Shown here: in pieces, positions 6,294-12,966 of the stretch
Position numbering within the stretch: the stretch's first letter is position 1
How the letters are laid out: every line of letters begins with the position of its first letter
Source of the DNA: Acidobacteriota bacterium
Lineage (GTDB): Bacteria > Acidobacteriota > Vicinamibacteria > Vicinamibacterales > UBA823
Direction of reading: 5' to 3'
Length of the DNA stretch: 13,902 nt
Assembly (NCBI GenBank): GCA_003509065.1
Contig: DODG01000011.1
Coordinates: forward strand, 2,586 to 16,487
Notes under the pieces: generated by a model
Databases searched by the model: none
What the model was told of the DNA's origin: nothing
The model's input: only the letters and a program-made list of their open reading frames with translations
Translations under genes and position numbers: made by a program

Positions 6294-7142
6294 CTACGCT
6301 TTATTCAAGGCAGTCTCCAGTTGGACTTGCTCGATAGGAGACAGCACTGGTTCCACTATCTCGCGAATACCGCTTTGGCCCAAACGGACCGCAGCAGTGA
6401 CAATACCAGCCTTACTTGTCTTGTCTGCGGCAGCAAAGCACGTGAGTGCGAGCTTGCAAGAATCAGTGGCGATTGCTTCGCAGACTAAACTTCCTGCAGA
6501 AGCTAATGCGTACGGTCCTAGCGGCCAAAGGTTGGCGATACGTGCACGTACACGGACTAAGGCTGGCGGATTGAACACGTTCTCTATCGGCCGACCATCA
6601 ATAGTTGCACTACTCCAGGCCACTACCACGTGTTCCGGTGGAACACCATGAATTGAGATACTTACGTTGCTTGGAGAGGACCCAGCCTCCGCAGCGATGA
6701 TGACACGGAGCATCGAAACAAGAGCCCCGGGAGCAGACCCAATCAGTTTCTCGCGTGCCACACCTGCTTCGTTGAGGCCTCGTGCAATCAAAATTCTATG
6801 ATCAGCTTCGGCACAAACGATCGTCGCATGCGGGTTGTATTTCACAAGCTGGCATACGGTTACCAATTCCTCGTCACAGCTCACCTGGTCTTTTGATGAT
6901 TTGGCTGGATGGGTCAAGACGATAACGTCGGCACCGACTACTTCCGACAAATTTCCAGTAGCTTTTATGGCCGTGCGGAAACCTTCGATTGGACCAGCTT
7001 GACTGATATCGAGCGCCTGTCCAGCAGCGATTCCTTCGCTCGAATCAATCAACTTGATTGAATCGATTTGATTACGCCGTGCGAGCGTGAAAGCTAACGT
7101 GCTGCCTAACTCGCCGGCTCCGATAATTGCTATTGTTGACAT
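6294..7142 (-). CDS. degenerate malate/lactate dehydrogenase-family protein
   Basis: A 282-residue protein with the malate/lactate dehydrogenase layout, somewhat shorter than the usual 310 or so. The N-terminal nucleotide motif GAGELG (8-13) and an acidic Asp33 after the second strand indicate NAD binding, and ALDISQAGPI resembles the helix that follows in MDH. The substrate loop, which normally carries arginines, reads HPAKSSKDQVSCDEEL (78-93) without any. The LDSARFR segment, which supplies the catalytic Asp and substrate Arg, reads GALVSMLR (139-146). His165 in SIHG appears to keep the catalytic histidine position. It therefore probably binds a dinucleotide but does not catalyse the normal reaction; another substrate or a sensor role is possible. 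It is convergent with lipB and divergent from the SDR gene. Confidence 0.75.
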   Translation of the reverse strand: MSTIAIIGAGELGSTLAFTLARRNQIDSIKLIDSSEGIAAGQALDISQAGPIEGFRTAIKATGNLSEVVGADVIVLTHPAKSSKDQVSCDEELVTVCQLVKYNPHATIVCAEADHRILIARGLNEAGVAREKLIGSAPGALVSMLRVIIAAEAGSSPSNVSISIHGVPPEHVVVAWSSATIDGRPIENVFNPPALVRVRARIANLWPLGPYALASAGSLVCEAIATDSCKLALTCFAAADKTSKAGIVTAAVRLGQSGIREIVEPVLSPIEQVQLETALNKA

Positions 7143-7223
7143 GCGATCGGCTACAGTTATCTCGGCCGGATAATACTGGATCTGTTATGCCAAAAACCTT
7201 ACAGGACACGATATTCTAATAAC

Positions 7224-7949
7224 ATGAATAACATACCTCAACTCGAAGGAAAAGTTGCCATTGTCACTGGTGGTTCAAGTGGAATTGGTTTGGCCATTGC
7301 GAAACGGTTACTTGCTTGTGGCGCCAGTGTGACTATCAGTGGACGTGACGCACTGCGTTTAGAACATGCTGCTCAGCAACTACCAAACGATAACGGACGT
7401 CTTTGCCCTGTCACGGCAGATGTTCGCGACCCGGCGCAAGTTAAGACGCTCTTCGACCGCACTGTAAAACAGTTCGGCGCAGTAGATATTCTTATTAACA
7501 ACGCAGGGGTAGGGGCATTTGCCAAAGTGGCTGATCTTACACTTGATCAATGGCATGCAATCATTGAAACAAACTTGAACGCCGTTTTCTATTGCTGTCG
7601 AGAGGCGATCCCGTATCTACGACAACGTAATGGAGGGTGGCTGATCAATATAAGTAGTCTCGCCGGAAAAAACTCGTTTCCTGGTGGCGGCGCGTACTGC
7701 GCATCGAAAGCCGCCCTAAATGCTTTTAGTGAGGTGCTTATGCAGGAAGTTCGACATGAAAATATTCGGGTCAATTACATCATGCCGGGCTCGGTAGCGA
7801 CATCGTTTAATGATGGTAAGTCTCAGGAGGGTGCTGACTGGAAAATAGCTGCAGACGATGTCGCCCAGGTATTACTGGACGTACTGTCACTGAACCAGCG
7901 TTCCCTAGTTAGTCGCGTAGAGGTAAGACCTTCCAAGCCGAAAAAGTAG
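7224..7949 (+). CDS. short-chain dehydrogenase/reductase (SDR)
   Basis: A classical SDR of 241 residues. TGGSSGIG (15-22) binds the cofactor, and Arg41 after the second strand favours NADPH. NNAG is at 92-95 and the catalytic set is Asn117, Ser145, Tyr158 and Lys162 (YxxxK). The segment NYIMPGSVAT follows at about 185. It resembles 3-oxoacyl-ACP reductase-like enzymes, but the last 30 residues are divergent and the substrate cannot be told. TATTCT at 7212-7217 is only 6 nt before the ATG, so the mRNA may be nearly leaderless; no Shine-Dalgarno sequence is evident. The divergent neighbour is the degenerate dehydrogenase; it is convergent with the PLP dehydratase. Confidence 0.88.
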   Translation: MNNIPQLEGKVAIVTGGSSGIGLAIAKRLLACGASVTISGRDALRLEHAAQQLPNDNGRLCPVTADVRDPAQVKTLFDRTVKQFGAVDILINNAGVGAFAKVADLTLDQWHAIIETNLNAVFYCCREAIPYLRQRNGGWLINISSLAGKNSFPGGGAYCASKAALNAFSEVLMQEVRHENIRVNYIMPGSVATSFNDGKSQEGADWKIAADDVAQVLLDVLSLNQRSLVSRVEVRPSKPKK

Positions 7950-7998
7950 TTGCACCTAATTGTGATCTCACACATTGGTTTCGCGTTTAACGTGTGTC

Positions 7999-8967
7999 TT
8001 ACGTCGAGGGAAGAACTTCTATTAGACGCTCAAAATCAATATTTGCACCAGACACCACAGGAACGATGTTGCGTCCCGAAGCCTTTATGGCACCATTGAG
8101 CACAGCGGCGACTGCTGCTGCACCAGCTCCCTCAACAATGAGTTTTTCGTTAGCAGCTAACCCGCGGATTGCATTGTGCACCGCAGTTTCATCGACGACT
8201 ATCATGTCGTCGACAAGTTCTTTAACGATATCAAACGTAATGGACTCAGGGTCAAGGTTGCCTGTTAATCCATCCGCGATTGTGTCACCGACCTCGATCT
8301 GAGTAATGCGACCTGCCGCGAGACTTTTTTGAAATGCTTGCGAGGCATTAACTTCCACACCAATGATAGTGGTTTGTGGTGCGGCGGTTTTGACCGCGAT
8401 GGCGATACCACTCAAAAGCCCGCCTCCACCGACTGGTACCACCAAAAGATCTGTGTTAGGCGATTCTTCGAGAATCTCAAGTCCTATTGTGCCAGCTCCA
8501 GCGATGACATCGTGATCGTTATAGGCTGAAATAAACGTTGCCTGCGTTTCTAAGGCGAACGCTTTCGCCTGTTGCTCGGCTTCATCGTAGTCGATGGCAG
8601 AGTCGCGCAGGTCGGCACCGTGATAACGAATCGCATCTCGTTTGGTTCGCGGAGCATTCTTTGACGTAAAAACAGTCAATCGTGTTTCAAGCTGTTCGGC
8701 AGCCCACGCCATGGCACGACCATGATTTCCGGCAGAAGCTGTAACGACATGCGGGACGGTATCCGCCGAACGCTCAACGAGTGCACTGATTGCATTCACT
8801 GCTCCCCGCAACTTAAAGGAATTTGTAATTTGCAGGGATTCAAGTTTTAGTTGAACATTGCCACCACTAATCCCTGACAGCCAGGATGAAGGCGCTAGCG
8901 GTGTTCGCCTGACGTAATCCGCTATGCGTGCATGAGCGGTGATGACATCCTCGTACGTGATCGACAT
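7999..8967 (-). CDS. PLP-dependent threonine/serine dehydratase family enzyme
   Basis: A fold-type II PLP enzyme of 322 residues without a C-terminal ACT domain, so it matches catabolic threonine dehydratases and serine racemases rather than biosynthetic IlvA. The PLP lysine is Lys52 in SFKLRGA, ASAGNHG is at 77-83, the phosphate-binding tetraglycine loop GGGG at 180-183, and VSGANID lies near the C terminus. The likely reaction is L-threonine to 2-oxobutanoate or L-serine to pyruvate plus ammonia; racemase activity cannot be excluded. It is divergent from the metallo-hydrolase gene with a 50-nt gap that holds both promoters. Confidence 0.9.
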   Translation of the reverse strand: MSITYEDVITAHARIADYVRRTPLAPSSWLSGISGGNVQLKLESLQITNSFKLRGAVNAISALVERSADTVPHVVTASAGNHGRAMAWAAEQLETRLTVFTSKNAPRTKRDAIRYHGADLRDSAIDYDEAEQQAKAFALETQATFISAYNDHDVIAGAGTIGLEILEESPNTDLLVVPVGGGGLLSGIAIAVKTAAPQTTIIGVEVNASQAFQKSLAAGRITQIEVGDTIADGLTGNLDPESITFDIVKELVDDMIVVDETAVHNAIRGLAANEKLIVEGAGAAAVAAVLNGAIKASGRNIVPVVSGANIDFERLIEVLPST

Positions 8968-8989
8968 GACTATGTAGGCATTTTATACT
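8961..8989 (+). promoter_or_regulatory. sigma70-type promoter for the metallo-hydrolase gene
   Basis: TCGACA (8961-8966, five of six) is followed after 17 nt by TATACT (8984-8989, five of six). The -35 overlaps the start codon of the divergent dehydratase. CCTCA-TTG-TGAGG (8997-9009), a dyad just downstream, covers the start-site region and part of the GAGGGG ribosome site (9006-9011). Confidence 0.58.
8982..8987 (-). promoter_or_regulatory. -10-like element for the PLP dehydratase gene
   Basis: On the minus strand this reads TATAAA, 14 nt before the ATG, and overlaps the forward -10 (8984-8989). No recognisable -35 lies 16-18 nt upstream. It would leave a leader of only about 7 nt. Confidence 0.35.
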
Positions 8990-9017
8990 TGTACCACCTC
9001 ATTGTGAGGGGATCTGT

Positions 9018-9656
9018 ATGTTTCTTAAATCTTATGCTGTCGAGCCCTTCTTGAAGAACGGGTTTGTTCTTGGCTGTGAAAAAAGTTTGGAAGGTGTTGT
9101 CATCGATCCAGGTTACGAAGTTAATGACTTGTTATCTGTGATTGAACGAGAGCACTTAACGATTAGATACATCTTGCTGACGCATGCCCATGTCGACCAT
9201 ATAACTGGCGTAGCCAAGGCGAAGGAGGCTTTAGGGGCGCCGATCTTGTTGCATTCAGACGATCATTTTCTTTATAAAGATGCTGTAGGGCTTGGCGCAA
9301 GATTTGATTTGCATGTGGATGAACCACCACCCGTCGATCGTTTCTATGGCTCTCCTGAATCACTATGTTTCGGTGAGTACGAAGTAGTCGTTCACCATAC
9401 ACCTGGACATTGTCCGGGAGGCGTGTGTCTACAAGTCGGAAAGACGGACACGCCCGACTGCATGCTGTTTGTGGGGGATACACTTTTTGCAGGTTCGATT
9501 GGGCGCACTGATCTCCCAGGCGGTGATCACGCGACACTCATTAACTCGATTAAAGAAGTGCTGTTTGCTTTCGAAGACGAAGTTGAAGTTTATCCCGGAC
9601 ACGGTCCGAAGACTACGATAGGCCACGAACGTCAAACAAATCCTTTTTTAACCTGA
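9018..9656 (+). CDS. metallo-beta-lactamase-fold hydrolase, glyoxalase II-like (YcbL type)
   Basis: A 212-residue hydrolase with the full binuclear metal set: THAHVDH (His56, His58, Asp60, His61), TPGH (His131), GDTLF (Asp154) and YPGHGP (His195). FAGSIGRTDLPGGDHATL (157-174) is typical of YcbL-type glyoxalase II-like proteins, which hydrolyse thioesters such as S-lactoylglutathione. There is no C-terminal glutathione-binding helical domain as in classical GloB, so the thiol may be different. GAGGGG 6 nt before the ATG is a clear ribosome site. It is divergent from the PLP dehydratase and convergent with the FHA gene. Confidence 0.9.
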   Translation: MFLKSYAVEPFLKNGFVLGCEKSLEGVVIDPGYEVNDLLSVIEREHLTIRYILLTHAHVDHITGVAKAKEALGAPILLHSDDHFLYKDAVGLGARFDLHVDEPPPVDRFYGSPESLCFGEYEVVVHHTPGHCPGGVCLQVGKTDTPDCMLFVGDTLFAGSIGRTDLPGGDHATLINSIKEVLFAFEDEVEVYPGHGPKTTIGHERQTNPFLT

Positions 9657-9706
9657 ATCCTATACGTGACGATTTTTGTTGGTGGGTGAACGTGCGGTAG
9701 AGGCTG

Positions 9707-10015
9707 TTAGTCTGAGATCGGTTCGTTTGACACGACGAGTTCAACATGGCCGATACGGAGTTTGTCACCGGCAGCTAGTCGTGCACGTTGAATCTTCTGG
9801 TTGTTGACATAAGTACCGTTAGCACTGTCGAGATCTTCGACTTCTAAGTGCCCGTCTTGATTGATAAGGCGACAGTGGATGCGGGACACAAGCGTGTGTT
9901 CTATCACAAAATCTGCATTGCGCATCCGGCCGATAGTCTTCATGCTGCCTGGCATGATGCGGAAGGTCAGTGGTTGGCAGGCTTTATCAACGCTCTCTTC
10001 ACGTAACACCCACAT
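9707..10015 (-). CDS. small FHA-domain protein in the pnt operon
   Basis: A 102-residue protein made of one forkhead-associated domain, a phosphothreonine-binding module. The key residues are visible: GR (Arg30), SRIHC (Ser44, Arg45, His47) and SANGT (Asn66, Gly67). There is no kinase, transmembrane or other effector part. The ATG lies 3 nt after the pntB stop, so it is co-translated with the transhydrogenase and is the last gene of that operon. Its partner is unknown; a role in signalling linked to redox state is inference from position only. It ends 50 nt from the convergent metallo-hydrolase. Confidence 0.87.
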   Translation of the reverse strand: MWVLREESVDKACQPLTFRIMPGSMKTIGRMRNADFVIEHTLVSRIHCRLINQDGHLEVEDLDSANGTYVNNQKIQRARLAAGDKLRIGHVELVVSNEPISD

Positions 10016-10018
10016 GCC

Positions 10019-11416
10019 TTACATGTCCTTGATTGCAGCAATGAGATCGAGAATGGCTTTCTTGCCATCTGAAAACAGCATTAACGTGTTGTCAGCAACG
10101 AATAGAGGGTTCGGAATCCCTGCAAAGCCTGGACTGAGGCTACGCTTGATGACAACCACCGTACGTGCGTTATTGACTTCGAGAATCGGCATTCCAGCTA
10201 TCGGACTGGATGGATCCGTTTGAGCGACTGGATTGACCACGTCGTTCGCACCAATGACGAGCGCCACATCAGTTTGCGGAAATGTCGGATTGATGTCGTC
10301 CATCTCACGTAGTTTGTCGTAGTTAACATCAGCTTCAGCTAGTAACACATTCATATGCCCAGGCATTCTTCCAGCAACCGGATGAATCGCAAAATCGACT
10401 TCAGTGTTTTTTGATTCCAGTAAGGTAGCTAGGTCGCGAACAGCGTGTTGTGCCTGAGAGACGGCAAGTCCATAGCCGGGCACAATGACAACACGTCGCG
10501 CGGCATCAAATAGCATTGCCACCTCTTCAGCTCCCGCTGATTTGACTCGGCCGGCGTATACCTCATCAGCCGAGAACTCTCCAGCCACGTTCGGATTGAT
10601 CGCACCTGTGAGTACGTTTCCTAATGATCGGTTCATAGCCTTACACATGATCCGCGTGAGAATCAGACCAGATGCTCCGACCAAAGATCCGGTAATGATC
10701 AAAACGTTGTTTTCAAGAACAAATCCTGTAGAGGCAGCGGCTAGGCCAGAATAGGAGTTCAGTAACGCGATTGCGACAGGCATATCGGCGCCACCGATTG
10801 GAATCGTAAGCAGCACACCGCTAACTGACGCGATCAGGACCAACACCCAGTAAAGATGCGTCGCTGTTGGATCCATAACGATCATCGCGCCTACGCCGAC
10901 AGCTGCTACAGCCAATAAAAGGTTGATAATTTGTTGACCGGGAAAATGAATCGGCCTACCTGGGAGTATCAATTCCTGCAATTTGTCAAATGCGATGAGG
11001 CTGCCGAAAAAAGTAACACCACCAATCATGCCAGACACGACAGCGGCAATAGTCATTTGTACGGTTGGTTGACTGGCATCAAATAGTGCCGCACCGGCGA
11101 CTAATGTCGACGCACCACCACCGAAGCCGTTAAGGAGCGCGACCATTTGAGGCATCGCGGTCATCTGAATTTTCAGTGCTAGCGTTGTGCCAAGGCCGGC
11201 GCCTATCAGTACGCCAACCAAGATGACTGTCAGGCCTTCAAGCCCTGCACCAAATACTTGCCGATCGGCCAACGTTGTAATCACCGCAAGCAACATGCCC
11301 GAGGCCCCAATTAAATTGCCTCGTGCTGCAGTTCGCGGGTTTGTTAAGCCTTTGATCCCGAGGATGAATAATATTGATGCGACAAGGTACGAAAAATTAA
11401 TAAGAGCTGAATTCAT
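10019..11416 (-). CDS. pntB: NAD(P) transhydrogenase subunit beta
   Basis: The beta subunit of the proton-translocating transhydrogenase, which uses the proton gradient to make NADPH from NADH. Of the 465 residues, about 1-265 form a bundle of membrane helices. The rest is the cytosolic NADP(H) domain, with VPGYGLAVSQAQ (312-323), GRMPGHMNVLLAEADV (349-364), VIGANDVVNP (387-396) and the closing KRSLSPGFAGIPNPLF (424-439). The membrane segment MPQMVALLNGFGGGAS has Asn96 where the E. coli beta subunit has its proton-channel histidine (His91). The ribosome site AAGGAAGGA lies about 13 nt upstream. It is separated by 9 nt from pntA2 and by 3 nt from the FHA gene. Confidence 0.95.
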   Translation of the reverse strand: MNSALINFSYLVASILFILGIKGLTNPRTAARGNLIGASGMLLAVITTLADRQVFGAGLEGLTVILVGVLIGAGLGTTLALKIQMTAMPQMVALLNGFGGGASTLVAGAALFDASQPTVQMTIAAVVSGMIGGVTFFGSLIAFDKLQELILPGRPIHFPGQQIINLLLAVAAVGVGAMIVMDPTATHLYWVLVLIASVSGVLLTIPIGGADMPVAIALLNSYSGLAAASTGFVLENNVLIITGSLVGASGLILTRIMCKAMNRSLGNVLTGAINPNVAGEFSADEVYAGRVKSAGAEEVAMLFDAARRVVIVPGYGLAVSQAQHAVRDLATLLESKNTEVDFAIHPVAGRMPGHMNVLLAEADVNYDKLREMDDINPTFPQTDVALVIGANDVVNPVAQTDPSSPIAGMPILEVNNARTVVVIKRSLSPGFAGIPNPLFVADNTLMLFSDGKKAILDLIAAIKDM

Positions 11417-11425
11417 CGATAAAGC

Positions 11426-11704
11426 TCAATCCTTCCTTTTAAACATACTGAGCATTCGATGAGTCACAAGAAAACCACCGATTACGTTTGTTGAGGCTAG
11501 CACCAAGGCAAGAAAACCGAGCACAGTGGTTAGTGTATTTGGTGTGGTTGCCGCCAACATCGCTCCGATAATTGTGATGCCGGAAATCGCGTTCGATCCG
11601 GACATTAATGGCGTATGTAAGAGTGGTGGGACTTTTGTAATGATCTCAAAGCCCACAAAAACTGCGAGCATAAAAATTGTTAGTAGTGGAATGAATGAAT
11701 CCAT
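11426..11704 (-). CDS. pntAB: NAD(P) transhydrogenase subunit alpha 2 (membrane part)
   Basis: A 92-residue membrane protein corresponding to the C-terminal membrane part of one-piece PntA. It shows the conserved LLHTPLMSGSNAISGI segment (28-43) after the first helix, then helices at about 41-60 and 63-82. Splitting alpha into two polypeptides is known in Rhodospirillum and Thermus. Its ATG shares a base with the pntA1 stop (TAATG), implying coupled translation. Together with pntA1 and pntB it makes a complete enzyme. Confidence 0.93.
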   Translation of the reverse strand: MDSFIPLLTIFMLAVFVGFEIITKVPPLLHTPLMSGSNAISGITIIGAMLAATTPNTLTTVLGFLALVLASTNVIGGFLVTHRMLSMFKRKD

Positions 11705-12885
11705 TAATTCGAGATCCTCTCTGTACCGCTTGGAGGCTGATTCAGAAGTTCGCAGACCCGGGCGTGAACGACTGCACCATCTTTCGAAACCAGTGTTTCG
11801 TTGGTGATTTGATCGTTCAGGTCGAATTCTGGTTGCCCTTCTTTAACGAGGTGCAGCAGGAACGTCGTGATGTTCTTGGCGTACATTTGGCTTGCGTGGT
11901 ATGGAACGGTTGCTGGCAAATTGGTCGGGCCGAGCAGCGTCACTCCCTTGTGCTTTGTAGTTTGGTTGGGCTTCGTCAACTCACAGTTACCACCTTTTTC
12001 GGCTGCCATGTCGACGATTACTGATCCTGGTTCCATGCCATCGACCATGGCTTCGGTAATAAGTATTGGAGCTTTTTTACCCGGTACTAGTGCAGTGGTT
12101 ATGACGACATTTGCATTGGCTACAACCTTTGCCATGGCTTCCTGTTGGCGCTGATAAAATGAGTCATCCTGCGTCTTGGCATAGCCGCTCTTGTCTTCAG
12201 CTCCCTCAGTTTCAAGTTGAAGATCAACAAATGTGGCTCCCAGACTTTCAACCTGTTGCTTAACAGCGGGTCGTACATCATAGGCATCAACCCTTGCGCC
12301 AAGCCGGCGTGCTGTGGCAATCGCCTGCAGTCCCGCTACACCAGCGCCAATAATGAGTACCCGCGCTGGAGTTACGGTTCCAGCCGCAGTCATTAACATT
12401 GGAAACATGCGGGGAAGAGTCTCTGCAGCCAGGAGGACGGCCTTGTAGCCAGCGACAGTAGCCATTGACGACAGCACGTCCATACTTTGGGCTCGAGTGA
12501 TTCGAGGCATTAATTCCAGTGAGCAGGCTGTTACACCGCATTCAGCAAGCTCAAGCGCCGCCTTTGGTTCACTGAGAGGTTCAGAGAGTCCAATCACAAT
12601 CTGTTTGGGTCGCAGAAGTTCGAGGTCTGCGCGTCCAACTTCAACGTTGGCGCCGAATGTACGAACTTGCAAGATCACGTCCGCGCTACGGAAGATCTCC
12701 ACTCTCGACTCAGTGATACGCGCTCCACTTTCAATGTAGGTAGCATCAGGAAAACCAGCCGCTTCTCCAGCGCCTGCTTGTATCAAAACCTCAAGTCGAG
12801 CCTTTATTAGAGATTGGATGACCGAAGGGACGACCGCGACACGACGCTCGCTTGGAAAGGTTTCTGAAGGAATTCCGACGATCAT
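11704..12885 (-). CDS. pntA: NAD(P) transhydrogenase subunit alpha 1 (NAD-binding)
   Basis: The soluble NAD(H)-binding domain I of the proton-translocating transhydrogenase, 393 residues. GIPSETFPSERRVAVVP near the N terminus, RAQSMDVLSSMATVAGYKA (131-149) and the Rossmann motif GAGVAG (180-185) are family hallmarks. TTALVPGKKAPILIT and the VIVDMAAEKGGNCE stretch are also present. It is related in fold to alanine dehydrogenase, but the downstream pntA2 and pntB settle the identity. It is the first gene of the operon, with a promoter candidate about 45 nt upstream and no clear Shine-Dalgarno sequence. Confidence 0.95.
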   Translation of the reverse strand: MIVGIPSETFPSERRVAVVPSVIQSLIKARLEVLIQAGAGEAAGFPDATYIESGARITESRVEIFRSADVILQVRTFGANVEVGRADLELLRPKQIVIGLSEPLSEPKAALELAECGVTACSLELMPRITRAQSMDVLSSMATVAGYKAVLLAAETLPRMFPMLMTAAGTVTPARVLIIGAGVAGLQAIATARRLGARVDAYDVRPAVKQQVESLGATFVDLQLETEGAEDKSGYAKTQDDSFYQRQQEAMAKVVANANVVITTALVPGKKAPILITEAMVDGMEPGSVIVDMAAEKGGNCELTKPNQTTKHKGVTLLGPTNLPATVPYHASQMYAKNITTFLLHLVKEGQPEFDLNDQITNETLVSKDGAVVHARVCELLNQPPSGTERISN

Positions 12886-12929
12886 GAGGTGACGTAACCA
12901 ATCATAAAGACGATACTCTCCGTAAGTCC

Positions 12930-12957
12930 ATTATATGCGAACCTGCTAGGCTGTGAT
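12930..12957 (-). promoter_or_regulatory. promoter candidate for the pnt operon
   Basis: On the minus strand a perfect TATAAT (12930-12935) is preceded after 16 nt by ATCACA (12952-12957), four of six matches to the -35 consensus. The expected leader is about 38 nt. It sits in the 81-nt gap between the upstream hydrolase gene and pntA1. Confidence 0.45.
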
Positions 12958-12966
12958 ATCCGTTCA

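Noticed and set aside
7968..8000. CACAC...GTGTG dyad between the convergent SDR and dehydratase genes as a terminator
   Set aside because: The stem is short and has a mismatch, the loop is 12 nt or more, and no T-run follows on either strand.
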